Source of the DNA: Nageia nagi
Taxonomy: Eukaryota; Pinophyta
Direction of reading: 5' to 3'
Assembly (NCBI GenBank): GCA_050084985.1
Contig: JBITNC010000001.1
Location: forward strand, 47,616,001 to 47,680,000
Length of the DNA stretch: 64,000 bases
Shown: piece by piece, positions 11,057 to 21,669 of the stretch
Numbering within the stretch: position 1 is the first letter of the stretch
Layout: each line of letters opens with the position of its first letter
Translations under genes and position numbers: made by a program
Notes under the pieces: generated by a model
What the model was told of the DNA's origin: nothing
The model's input: only the letters and a program-made list of their open reading frames with translations
Database searches by the model: none

Positions 11057-11475
11057 TCACCTTCTTTGGGATGCATTCATGTTTCCTGGCAGTTTTTCGG
11101 TCTCAAAATATTCGATTAACTGCTTCATCCAATCCTTTGTTGTATCTCCGGATACGGATTCTAGGGTTTCTTGTTCAACAAAGCATACCATCTCCTTTTT
11201 CAGTATCGTAGGTTTTGCAAGTTGCTCACAAATTGCTCTTCCTTTTATGAGCTTAGTGGGCCAAATTTCCACATCGTATTTAAGAATTTTTGAAATCCAC
11301 CCGAGTCTTCCTTCTCCCAATTCTCCCTACATAACATAAGACCTTACATCTAGGTGTATGGTTAGAATTAAAATCCTACTCTAAGCAATGTAATATTTTA
11401 ACTTACTGAGTGCTTTCACAATAGCTAAGACCTATTTTTCAATGAAAGTGTATTTTCCTCACAACTGTTCATAGT
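11057..11475 (-). pseudogene. Gypsy RNase H (RT-linked) and connection region, decayed
   Basis: Minus strand, after the reverse transcriptase piece and in a different frame (11320-11057). The domain begins within the previous open piece at FILYAYGSDTSVATVLTQK, where the usual first Asp position is replaced by Gly. It continues through stops as LAIVKALSKLKYYI, then the open text EGRLGWISKILKYDVEIWP. It is the ordinary RNase H that follows reverse transcriptase and would remove RNA from RNA:DNA hybrids; here it is not intact. Confidence 0.7.
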
Positions 11476-12588
11476 CTAGCTGAAAAAAGTGACTGGGTAT
11501 TCTTCATTCCTTTCGTGCTTCTGGGTTAAAACAGTTGCAACACTAGTATCTGAACCATACGCGTACAGAATAAATTCTTTGCTAAAATATGGATTTCTTA
11601 GTATAGGAGCTTTTGTAATCGCTACCTTGATTTTTTGAAAAGCTTCTTTATCTTCCTCAATCCATACAAAAGGACTATCTTTTTTTAGCATCCAGGTGAT
11701 GGGTTTGATAATGTTTGAGAAATCTTGAATAAATCTTCTGACAAAGTTAATCTGACTCAGAAAAGATTGTAGAGACTTCTTATTAGATAGGAGAGATAAG
11801 TCATTTATAGATTTAACTCTATCCGGATCAATAGCCCACCCCTCTTTTGAAATGACATGGCCCAATAATTTACCCTCATCTACTGCGAAGATAGACTTCT
11901 TAGGATTTAGGGATATACCATACCTCTTACATTTGATGAAGGCTTGCTCCAAATGTTGAACATGCATGTTTTTGTCGTGAGAGAAAATAGTAATATCATC
12001 AAGGTATACCAATAGACTCTTATTTACCAGCTCTCCAAACGCATAATCCATAGCTCTTTGAAAGGTAGCCCCTGCATTGGATAGTCCAAAAGGCATTCTC
12101 TGAAAAGCAAATGTGCCCCATTTAGTTGTAAAAGCTATTTTAAATTGATCTTCATTTTGGACCCAAATCTAATTGTACCCAGAGAAATCGTCTATCAAAG
12201 AGAATTTTTCAGCACTGGCTATAGTATTTAGTATCTATTCCATTGGCGGTAAGGGATAGTGATCTTTCAAAGATACTCTATTTAAGCCTTGAAAATCCAC
12301 ACACAACCTTATCTCGCCATTTTTCTTTCGGACAGGCACAAGATTAGCTACCCAAGTGGAATGCTTGATGGGATAAATTATTCCAGCCTTGTACAATTTT
12401 AGAACCTCCTACTTCATGGCAACTTCAATCTTAGGGTTTACTGGTCTTTGTTTTTGTCTGACTAGTTTAGCATCATCTATCAACTCGATTGTATGTTGTA
12501 TCACTAATTTATCAAAAACCTTTAAATCATCATAAGACCAAGCAATAACATCAACATATGTCCGGCATAATTGTACAATTTCTTGAAT
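11476..12588 (-). pseudogene. Gypsy reverse transcriptase
   Basis: The open piece 12096-11476 (206 residues) starts at MPFGLSNAGATFQRAMD and carries the catalytic box YLDD at residues 31-34. Upstream codons 12588-12097 are in the same frame and encode the fingers region ([29 protein letters not shown]). Three in-frame TAG stops interrupt them (12409-12411, 12235-12237, 12169-12171). A fourth TAG (12589-12591) separates the domain from the protease/RNase H frame, which is also in frame. All four stops being TAG suggests CAG codons hit by C-to-T change. It would copy element RNA into DNA in virus-like particles. Confidence 0.92.
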
Positions 12589-14256
12589 CTATTTCGGATT
12601 ATTAGATATACCAATTTTTAATGACTTACCCGAAAAAACTTCATGTTCTTTATAGTTATTTGGGTTTATATTTATACCTCTTCTCTTTACTTGGTCACTC
12701 CTATCAAACAATCCTTCAAATGGAATCAAATCCTTAGGGATTTTATTATTATTCAGCTGAATTATGTCTTGCTCCTGGAAAACTTCAGAGTCCTCTTCAC
12801 CTACTGCATGACATACAGCTTGTTGTAATAAAAATTGGTTAATTTGAGCCTCATCCTGAAAAACCTGCCAAAAGGAATCATTATCCAGAACTGATGGCCT
12901 GAAAATGAGCTGAACACCCTTCCTCCGGAACCAATCATTAGTAGGATCAAAATTGGCTCCCATTTGTGCTAAGGTGTCAGCTTCTTGGTTGAATTTCCTT
13001 GGGACAGATTGAATATGTAATGCTTCGAAATGCTCAAATAGATCCCAAACCCGATTCTTGTAAGATTTCAAATAATGATGCTTGACTGAACATTTACCTG
13101 TCACATGTTTCATGATCAACTTTGAATCCCCTTTGATCTTTAAACACTGAATTTTCATTTTGATGGCTTGTTCTAGTCCAAGGCAAAGAGCTTCATATTT
13201 TGCCACATTATTGGAACATAACCAAGTGAGCCTGAAAGAAAACCTATGTACCTTACCAGTTGGGTTGGTTAGGATAATCCCGGCTCCGGATCCATTTTTA
13301 GATATTGCCCCATCAAAAGACATCTCCCACATTTCATTTCTCCAGAAATCTTCCCTTGTGAGTTCTGGGATGAAAGATTCTGGTTCTATTAAACAATAAT
13401 TTCCAAACTCCAGGTCGTAGAAAGTGTTGAGCATACTCATACTACAAGGGTCTTCGGTTTGCAGTTCTTCTAGCAATTCATCTGATTCTTCCAATTCGCC
13501 AAAGATTGCACAAACCTCCTCCTTTTTCTCCACGTGAAACTCAGAAATTTCCTCATTATTTAGTCTTACCCTCTTATTTCCACAAGGGATCAAATAATGG
13601 GTGTAGTCCATTGCTAGATAACCCCCTATTTTAGCTGTAAATTCTCTAGACAGACATAGCCCGAACAAAGGGGGCAGCTCAATAACTACAACTTCCTGAA
13701 TAATAATTACAGAGGGACACTTATGTATTTTCAGGACTACATCTTTGATCACTCCTACTATTTTGATAGGTGTGGAATCCAGTTGTAGTACTTTGGTGGA
13801 TGTTCTTGTCATAGGCAACCCCATCACATCACACACTGCTTTAGGCATCATAGTAGTAGCTGCCCCAGAATCAACCAAACAATTATGAAGTACATATCCC
13901 TCGATTTCCAGAGTCATATAAAAAGCTGAAGGTTTGTTCTTTCCCATCCATGGATATTTCGATGTCTCAAAAAGATTAAGCACTCTTTCCATTCCTTCAT
14001 TCAATGCTATAAGAGACATTTTCAGTAAATCAATTTGCCTGGGTATTTTTAAAGCTTCAAACAAGGACACTCTCGTGGGAGTTCTCTTTAGTTCCGCCAT
14101 AATGTTGAACTCTGGGATAGCCGAAGGTTCACCAATTTTATTTCTAAACCTGTCGGTAAATCTTTCTTGAGGCTGTAGAGTATCATCTTTTCTCTGATGC
14201 TTGGTGAGCAAAGGGAACCTTAACTTTTGGAGATTTTGATCACTAGCTTTAGGCAT
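12589..14256 (-). pseudogene. Gypsy protease followed by a second, archaeal-type-like RNase H
   Basis: This 555-codon frame is the longest in the window. Residues about 111-230 are a retroviral-type aspartic protease: the active site is DSGA at 129-132, with hydrophobic strands and GLCLSREFTAKIGGY later. Residues about 308-435 are an RNase H with all four acidic positions in place: Asp315 (SFDGA), Glu355 (KYEAL), Asp377 (KGDSKL) and Asp427 (EADTLAQ). A second, decayed RNase H follows the reverse transcriptase, so the element had two. Plant Gypsy elements of the Tat group are known to carry an additional RNase H; as I recall it is usually after the RT-linked one, whereas here it precedes RT. 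The frame runs in phase into RT through a TAG stop. Whether it is still translated is unknown. Confidence 0.88.
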
Positions 14257-14500
14257 CGATTTGGTTTCTGGAAACGGGAATTTTTGGAAAACTGTTTCCT
14301 TTTTTTGGGTCTTTTCCTTAGAACCGAAAATTGCATCTTACTTTTTAGGAATCACTGAACCGTAACTCTTTTAGGATTCAATCTTTCTTTCTGGAATACC
14401 GGAGACTAGGGGTTTTTTCCCTGATCTTATTTCCACAGTAGTGCAAAATTCATCAGATTCACATCTTGGTTCCTGTCATCAGCTACACCAGGCAGAGGAA
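14257..14500 (-). other. Gag-protease connecting region of the Gypsy
   Basis: Between the A2 insertion and the protease frame. The minus strand has several stops and no recognisable domain. Allowing for A2 and its duplicated 5 bases, gag and the protease frame are not in the same phase, so either a programmed frameshift or decay lies here. Confidence 0.5.
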
Positions 14501-14884
14501 TGTTAGAATTTGTAATAAAATATTGTGAATATCTAAACTCCTTATAAATTCAATTAATCACTTAAAGGATATGTAGATACCTTAAGGGATTAATTGAATT
14601 CTTTATTATGTAGACTTTGACTTTACCATGTGGTTAGTTGGTAGGTTAAAGTTAGGTGATACATTTATTGTAACCCTAACCTTACCCTTGGGTTAAAGGG
14701 AGGTTAGGGAGGTGCTCTCAAGCTATAAATAGAGGGCCTCTCCTCTTGTAACATAACTAAGTTTTTGGAGTAAGATTACTCTACTAGTTGTGTAGGAGAG
14801 AAAGAGAATTGTTGTAAGAGGTGCATAGATTGAGAATTGAAAACTAGTTGTGGATGTACTCCCAAGGAGGGAGGAACCACATTA
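14501..14884 (+). repeat. Truncated 5' LTR of A2
   Basis: Matches 15928-16316 almost exactly and ends at ACCACATTA, about 70 bases short of the complete LTR. A TATA-like CTATAAATAGAGGGC is present. Confidence 0.9.
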
Positions 14885-15070
14885 GTACTTAAAATTTTAA
14901 GTTAAATAATGCATGATGCATGTTTATTACTTAATTTTAAGTTGTATGGATCTTGCATGCTAAATTTATAATGCATGCCTCTTAACCTTGTTAGGAATAA
15001 AGCATGCTTAGTACTTAAAATTTTAAGTTAAATAATGCATGATGCATGTTTATTACTTAATTTTAAGTCA
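14885..15070 (+). repeat. Palindromic leader repeat, two copies 126 bases apart
   Basis: The perfect palindrome ACTTAAAATTTTAAGT, followed by TTAAATAATGCATGATGCATG, occurs at 14887 and 15013 with near-identical flanks. Related units recur in the leaders of B (23100-23290) and E (43420-43700). Confidence 0.85.
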
Positions 15071-15299
15071 TAGAATAATACATGTTTAAATTATGGATTA
15101 ATGCTAAGTAGGACTTAGCCTTTTTAAAATTCATTATTTATGAACTTGAGCAAAGTATGCGAAATGTAAAAAGTCCTTTAGGGGTTAGTACAAAATCCAT
15201 TGGACTCTTAAGGTTTCAAGTTCGTGTGGATAAAGTATTTTTACTTTACTTTATATTTTTGCACAATTACTTTATACTTGCAAAATGCAAAATATTGAA

Positions 15300-15450
15300 G
15301 CTCTACATGAGAAACTTGTTGTACAATTTTTTGAGCACATAATTGATATACCTCAGTGGTAAGTTTGCTCTGCATGAGGAACTTCTTGTACATTCTATAC
15401 CTCCGTGGTAAGTTTGCTCTGTGTGAGAAACTTGTTGTACAATTTTTTAT
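15300..15450 (+). repeat. Short tandem repeats in A2 3' untranslated region
   Basis: Three degenerate copies of a unit of about 60 bases containing TAAGTTTGCTCTGCATGAGG and AACTTGTTGTAC. Equivalent units occur at 28090-28260 (B), 48600-48870 (E) and 50335-50490 (D). Confidence 0.75.
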
Positions 15451-15918
15451 GCTCTATTAAAAATCAACACATGTCTATATACAACAGGTGACTATGAGTG
15501 ATGGCTTGGCATCTCCGTGATGACTTATAGTGCACCATTGATCAGTTATTTATAAGATGGTATTATTTGATTCTCTTATTTGAATATATGATGCATCTAA
15601 CTGATTTTGTTCATGAGTTGCTTGTAGCATGTAGGATCTTCTTCAGAAATGCAGGTTACTCACCTTGTGTAAGCAAGCTCATGGAGACTCACATGTCAGC
15701 TTAAAGTTGATTGACTACTATGTACAGTGAAACCAGTTGTGGTTAATGATTGTATTGTAAACCATTTTTATCAAATGGTAATGTAGTGAGTCTCAAACTA
15801 GTTCTCAAAAAGATTCTCAAATATGTAAATATTCTCATCTCCACTTGTATCTCTATGGAGAAGAACTCTCTCTTACTCTCTCTCTTCTCTCTTCTACGCT
15901 CTATCCCAATATTGCATT

Positions 15919-15927
15919 AAGGGGGAG
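15919..15927 (+). promoter_or_regulatory. Polypurine tract of A2
   Basis: AAGGGGGAG directly before the 3' LTR; primes plus-strand DNA synthesis. Confidence 0.85.
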
Positions 15928-16382
15928 TGTTAGAATTTGTAATGAAATATTGTGAATATCTAAACTCCTTGTAAATTCAATTAATCACTTAAAGGATATG
16001 TAGATACCTTAAAGGATTAATTGAATTCTTTATTATGTAGACTTTGACTTTACCATGTGGTTAGTTGGTAGATTAAAGTTAGGTGATACATTTATTGTAA
16101 CCCTAACCTTACCCTTGGGTTAAAGGGAGGTTAGGGAGGTGCTTTCAAGCTATAAATAGAGGGCCTCTCCTCTTGTAACATAACTAAGTTTTTGGAGTAA
16201 GATTACTCTACTAGTTGTGTAGGAGAGAGAGAATTGTTGTAAGAGGTGCATAGATTGAGAATTGAGAACTAGTTGTGGATGTACTCCCAAGGAGGGAGGA
16301 ACCACATTATATTTGTGTTATGTTGAATGATTGAGTTTCCTAGTCTTGGACCTTGAGGATTAGAGTAGGTTTAAATCCTTCA
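15928..16382 (+). repeat. 3' LTR of A2
   Basis: 455 bases, TGTTAGAATTTG to AAATCCTTCA. It is followed by AGGAA, matching the five bases before 14501. Confidence 0.92.
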
Positions 16383-17435
16383 AGGAATACCCCCACTTCT
16401 TGATAAATACTCTTGGTACTGATAAACAGGACATGTTGTTTGCTCATGAGCATCATTGTAGGCCAAACATAAACCAATGGCTGACCTAGAAGAGGAAACT
16501 TGGCTTACATCCTCATTCAACACATGCTGAGCCTTTTCTACAGCAGGATAAGGATATCTTCTTACATTACTTTGCCTGCTTAGAATGGTAATCTGATTTG
16601 CCATATTCCTACACAAATTTTGGAGTTCCTAAATCTCTGTTGATGAAGCTACCCCTTGATTCATATTAGGCTGATGAGGGGTTGGTAAGGCCAAGGGAGC
16701 TCTAGGGACTGGCAAGGTTGATGGCCACTATTGAATAAAGGTAGGAATACTGACCAGAGGTGGAGCTAGACTAACTACTTGAGGTCTCAAAATTTGTTGT
16801 TGGGTGGTTACTAGAAAATAAGGCATTGGCATGCGACTTGGCAATTTTCCTACTGAAATAAGATAGGCTTCGGCATATACTACTTGTCTATAGACCTTCA
16901 AGAAAGTATTTACTCTAGAATTTTGGATTTGCAGAGAGAGATCTGGAGGAAAGGCTCTCAGGTAATACATTAGGGCTTGAAATTGCTAAGGCCTGACTGG
17001 CATTGGGACTCTCATCCAAGTTTTTTGGAATCTAATGTTGAAATCAGGGATATTTTCTTGCTCATATCTTTTGATTGAAGTGAATTGTGTTAACAGAGAA
17101 AAAGGATCTCCTAATTCATTAAATTCTAAGATAAAGGGCTCTGCCAGTTGAGCCCAAGTGGTTATAGATCCATTAGGAAGGCCCCTGTACCAATCCAGGA
17201 CCTTTCCTTTGAAAGACTGAGCCAGTAATCTCACCATGACATCTTCATGTTGAATATTATGAATCTTAGCTAGGCCAACTACATCAACACAATGCTCATA
17301 AGTCATTTTCTCTGAAGTTACGTCAAACTCTAGAAGGGTTTTGAAAACATTAGCTGGGATGTCATGCAACAAGGCCAGAGCTATTAGTACCCCATTGTCC
17401 CATTCTGAATAAATATTCTGAGCTAGATTAGCCAT
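16383..17435 (-). pseudogene. Gypsy gag
   Basis: Open pieces 17435-16986, 16970-16728 and 16616-16380 are in one frame, split by stops. The first carries the retrotransposon gag core (SFKGKVLDWYRGLPNGSITT, then AQLAEPFILEFNELGDPF). The third has a degenerate nucleocapsid zinc knuckle, LCLAYNDAHEQTTCP: spacing fits CX2CX3HX4C, but the second Cys is Tyr. The last seven codons of the third open piece cross the A2 junction, so the frame is cut by A2 at 16383-16387. Gag would form the virus-like particle and bind RNA. Confidence 0.85.
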
Positions 17436-17756
17436 CTTAGAAGAGGTGTTTCTAGTGTAAAGATTGGATGGTTCTGGCTTGGTAAAGGATTTTAGGTGCT
17501 GATACTATTCAGAGACTTGGACTTGATTAGGGTCTTTCTCTTAGGAGCATCTAACATTCTAAAATTTGGTGCTTCTTTTGCTGCTCTGGTTTTAGATCTA
17601 GTCCACATAAACTCTAGGTTGCAAAAGAAAATAAATGGTTCAAAAGCACATATGATATTTACAAACAATCTACTTTAATACATACCATAGATAGTGCTTC
17701 AGCAGAGTCGCCAATAAGTTTTTTCTTGTCCCATCAGGCATGCCAAAAAGAAATAC
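17436..17756 (-). other. Gypsy 5' leader with primer-site-like motifs
   Basis: Minus strand just inside the 5' LTR. A TTGGC...GGGAC motif lies about 10 bases from the LTR (17729-17747) and TGGCGACTCTGCTGAAG lies about 44 bases in (17697-17713). Either could be the primer site; the second resembles common plant Gypsy primer sites more but is further from the LTR than usual. Confidence 0.4.
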
Positions 17757-19070
17757 TGTTGATTAGGATTGTGTAATATATGCGCCATGAACAATCTTAA
17801 CCAAAGTAAATCAAGAACAGACTATGGTGACAGTCTGATCTCCAGAGAAGGCCGGTTCCTTATACATTGGGTATAGGAGAAGTAACAGGAAAGGAAATAA
17901 AAGGAGTAGAGTGCGAGGAATTTAAGCAAAAGGGTTTAGGGTAACAAGAGAGAAAGCAAAGGTGAATCACTAGTTTAGCGCAGACTTTCACAGGGTGTGA
18001 AACCTTGGCCTGAATCTAGTGTAACAGCTACAGTACAAGCTCTCACTCTCTAGTAGTTTCTCAGCTTTACTCTACCATGTATGCAGACATAGTTATACTA
18101 ACAGCTCGCAATTATCATTCAGGAAACATGCCAAGCTGCCACAATGTAACCTAACTAAGAATAACAATTACGAGTGCTATACAAGAAAGGTCAAGATGGT
18201 ATCATATTACCGATAAAAACTACAGGTCTTAGAGAACAAATGTAAGGAGCAATACTAGGGCTTCCGACCCCTTTTCCTTTGTTTATTCCTTACTTATAGT
18301 GAAATAACATCAGTTACAAGAATTGTAAAATAGCAACGGTTACAAAAACGGCTTCAATATTCTAGCCTTCTTTTAACTGATACTATCTATATATGCTGCT
18401 TGGTAGAATATTACAAAAATTGGGTAGGTTGTAGATGATAACGGCTTCTTGATAACTATGATCTCACCTCTCGTTGGCCTCATCTCTTCATTCTGGGATA
18501 TTCTACTTACTGGCTCTGGCTATTCAATCACTCCTTGCTGACCTCATTTTTTTTAGGATCCGATTTCATTCAAAAAAGTGAACATCGTTTTCCCCATGAC
18601 ATCACCTTCATACTTTCGGAATGCTTCACTTTACTGATTATGGATTTTTGATAACCCTTTTGCTGACCTCATCGCTTCTGGGATATTCTACTTACTGGCT
18701 CCAGCTATTCAATCACTCCTTGCTGACATCATCTTTTTCAGGATCTGATTTCATTTAAAAAGTGGACATCGTTTTACCCGTGACATCATCTTCATACTCC
18801 CGAAATGCTTCACTTTACTGATTATGGATTTTCGATAACCCTTTTGCTGACCTCATCGCTTTCGGGATCCGATTTTTGTTAAAAAGTGTGAATATTATTT
18901 TCCCCATGATGTCACCTCCGAAAGTGGTCATACTTAATAGTATTTTTCACAAAACCTCCTGGAATTAACAAAATCGATGAAGGAAATTTAAATAAACAAC
19001 ACTTCTAAAAAAATGAACACCACATCACTTTCAGAAGGACCTTGGAGTAATGATTATGTATTGATATACA
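17757..19070 (-). repeat. 5' LTR of the Gypsy element
   Basis: Partner of 4467-5779. The sub-repeats start near 18495 and 18680, with TGACATCA at 18597 and 18781 and TGATGTCA at 18907. The minus-strand TATAAGTA at 18291-18298 would place the upstream promoter region (U3) over the sub-repeats, which fits minus-strand transcription into gag. Confidence 0.92.
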
Positions 19071-19075
19071 AGTAC
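19071..19075. repeat. Target-site duplication AGTAC, right copy
   Basis: Identical to 4462-4466. Confidence 0.9.
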
Positions 19076-20385
19076 CATAGTTGTAGAGAGGGATAAAGTT
19101 GAGGTTTGTTTTCTTGTTTAAAATTAGGTCTTCACTTGGATGCCCGCAGGGTGGAGCCCAACTCATACTAATTCTCAACCAGTTCACCTTGGTTAGCAAT
19201 ATACTCTCGCAAGGAAATGTAGTAGTTATTTTTCAAGGTTTTGACGTATGTTGGATTAATCAAATTATTATCTTGATTTGATTTCAACTTATTCTCTTAG
19301 GTTATTAGCATAATCTTCGAATGGACGTACGAACATATGGTATCACTACACACATACATGTCCACTTATATGGAGTTATGTCCATACCAACAAAGGATTT
19401 AGGGGCAATTAAAAAGTACAAACTTTTCACCATTTGGATTGTTGAATTGAAAGCTCTAGTCTATCTTGTCCTCACCTCATGGCTCCCCAAACAAGTTATG
19501 TTGCAGAATATATGTACGGATGTGTTCATTTTAGGGGGTGCACTTTCAATATTTGCATTTTTTGCAAAAAATAAAGTGAAATGTTTAATAAAGTGATACA
19601 TCATCCAAAAAATTTGAAACCTAAGAGTCAAAAGGGTTTTGTTACTAGCCTCAAAAGGACCTCTTTACATAAGTTCCATAATTTTGCACAAGTTCACCCA
19701 TAACTTGCATAAGTTTACTATTTTTGCATAAGGAATTCATCCAAAATAAACATTTAAAAGACATCCACTAAAAAACATTAATCATTTATTCAAATGCATT
19801 AGGAAAAAAATATAATTTTTAAAGTAAAAAGCATTTATAGGAAAAAAAAATTCCCCCCCACCCTTTTTACTTAAAAAAATTGAACTTAAGCAATATGTTC
19901 CCCTTAAAAAAAAACTTAGATAAAAACTAATTGCAATTTTACCTTAGGAAAAGAAATTATCTTTTGTCACTAAGGGAAAAGAATGCCATATTTATACCAT
20001 AAAAATTAAGCACTAAAAAGTACCACATTTTTACCCAAGTAAGCAAGTATTAGAGGTACTTAAAAATTACAATTTTCCTTAGAGAGAGAGAAACAATATC
20101 TCTCCCTAATTATACATTAGAAAAACAATTCTCAAGGATAAGTTTCAAGTAATTCATACTTTAAAAAAAATGCATTCCTCAATTAGCTCCTAAAAAAAAT
20201 CACTCCCCCTTTAAAAAAAAAAAAGTATTCCCCTAAAATAAAAATAAAAAAACTTCAAATTTAAATTTTAATAGGAAATGAGTAGTGAGGACAATGCATT
20301 TAAGAGTTTACTTGATGATTACCACTCTTCCTCACAAATAAAGGAATATGAATCTTCAAAAAGTTGAAGAGGAGCCTTCACACCA

Positions 20386-20398
20386 AGCTCTGATACCA
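20386..20398 (-). promoter_or_regulatory. Primer binding site of Copia C
   Basis: Minus strand TGGTATCAGAGCT two bases from the LTR. Confidence 0.85.
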
Positions 20399-20400
20399 AA

Positions 20401-20908
20401 TGAAGGATTTAATCTTTAAAGAATAAAATCCTAATCTACTGAGATCACTTGAAAGCTCTTTTAAATATCAACACTCAAAGCATAAACATAATAACCAATC
20501 TCACAAATTTGACACACATATAAAGTGGTTCCTCTCATGTAAGAGAGTACATCCACTAATTAAGATCTTTCCCATTCACAAAGATAACTTTCTTATAAGA
20601 TCTCGTTTTTTCTCTCCTAACACTAATCCTAGAGTATAACTTTACTTCAACTTTTTTTGGTGTATGATCTCAAGGAGATGGCCTTTTATTTATAAGCCAA
20701 AATCTTCTCTTGGATCACCATTTTAACCATTGTACAAAGATATGACATGCTTCTCCCTTTAGCCAAGGGGAATGCTCATGAGAAGTGTAGGACAAGTTAT
20801 ATTATCATATTCACTTAAATACTTATGGTATCTAGGTACACCTTTAAGTATTGGTGAATTTATAAGAACTTTACAAAACTTTACAATAATACATTATACA
20901 TTCCAACA
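20401..20908 (-). repeat. 5' LTR of Copia C
   Basis: About 508 bases. The minus strand runs from TGTTGGAATGTATAATG to TAAATCCTTCA. Clearly of the same family as the LTRs of B, D and E, but more diverged. Confidence 0.88.
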
Positions 20909-21152
20909 TATCTATCTTGCTCTTAACATATATTTGGTTGGTAACTCTCTAATTTATATTGATACATGATATTGTCCATCATCCAAGGTACTTTGAATTT
21001 TTCCTTGACATGATCGGGTATGACTACCATCAAGGAGACTTCATCTATTGAAATAAAATGCCTCTTATATCAAGATAAATGTTGAAGTTTCACCTATTAT
21101 TTTACAAATTGTGAATAATAGAGACATAATGAAGATTTGAGAAGTCCATATT
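20909..21152. other. Short flank between elements C and B
   Basis: AT-rich sequence with no gene. It ends with ATATT (21148-21152), the left half of B's target duplication. Confidence 0.6.
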
Positions 21153-21653
21153 TGTTGGAATGTATAATGCATTATTGTAAAGATTTTGTAATAATCTTCT
21201 ATGTAATTTTATTAATACTTAAGAGTATCATTTGATATCTTAAGTATTTAAATGAATATGATAATGTAACTTATCCTACACTCCATGTCATGAGCATGCC
21301 CCTTGGGTAAAAGGGAGTTGCATGTCATGCCTTTGTATATTAAGTAAAAGGGTGATCCAAAGAGAGATTTTGAACTATAAATAAAAGGCTCTATTTTTGT
21401 GATCACACACCAATTTGTGAAGTAAATTTATACTATAGGATAGTGTTTAGGAGATGAGATTAGGAGAATTGTAAAAGATTCATTTTTGTGAATGAATTGA
21501 GATCTAGTCAGTAGATGCACTCCTAGTTGGAGGAACCACTTAATCTCTTGTGTCACTTTGTGAGATTATTTTGTGAGTTATTTAAATATGATTTTTGAAC
21601 TTTCAAGAGATATTGGTTGTTTAAGAATTATATTGTTAGTGTTAGTTCCTTCA
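21153..21653 (+). repeat. 5' LTR of B
   Basis: TGTTGGAATG to TTAGTTCCTTCA; a TATA-like CTATAAATAAAAGGC lies within. Confidence 0.92.
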
Positions 21654-21656
21654 ATT

Positions 21657-21669
21657 TGGTATCAAAGCT
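21657..21669 (+). promoter_or_regulatory. Primer binding site of B
   Basis: TGGTATCAAAGCT: the tRNA-Met site with one G-to-A change relative to the sites of C and E. Confidence 0.85.

Larger units (their letters stand above)
14501..16382 (+). mobile_element. Internally deleted Copia-like element A2, nested in the Gypsy
   Basis: Plus-strand insertion with AGGAA on both sides (14496-14500 and 16383-16387). It has a 5' LTR truncated at its right end (14501-14884), about 1 kb of leader and 3' untranslated sequence, a polypurine tract (15919-15927) and a complete 3' LTR (15928-16382). The end of the 5' LTR, the primer site, part of the leader and all coding sequence are missing. The deletion that joins the LTR to the leader ends at 14884. 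The two LTRs differ at only about eight positions over the shared 384 bases, so the insertion is fairly young compared with its host element. Confidence 0.92.
4467..19070 (-). mobile_element. Complete Ty3/Gypsy element, minus strand, nested in Copia C
   Basis: LTRs of about 1,313 bases at 4467-5779 and 17757-19070 have TG...CA ends. They are flanked by AGTAC on both sides (4462-4466 and 19071-19075). Minus-strand order: gag (17435 to 16383), insertion A2 (16382 to 14501), protease plus RNase H (14256 to 12589), reverse transcriptase (to 11476), second RNase H, integrase (11032 to 9895), then a 3.4-kb extra reading frame (9376 to 6003). Without A2 it is about 12.7 kb. Size and the extra RNase H suggest the Tat/Ogre side of plant Gypsy; that lineage call is inference. 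The coding regions carry many stops and several frame changes. Confidence 0.9.
19071..20908 (-). mobile_element. Copia element C, right part (5' LTR and leader)
   Basis: Minus strand. The LTR (20401-20908) and primer site (20386-20398) are followed leftwards by leader sequence. Block 19095-19540 is the reverse complement of the conserved leader blocks of B, D and E (text around 'gagccatgaggtgagga'). The element continues at 4466 after the Gypsy insertion. Small open frames in this stretch are chance. Confidence 0.85.
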
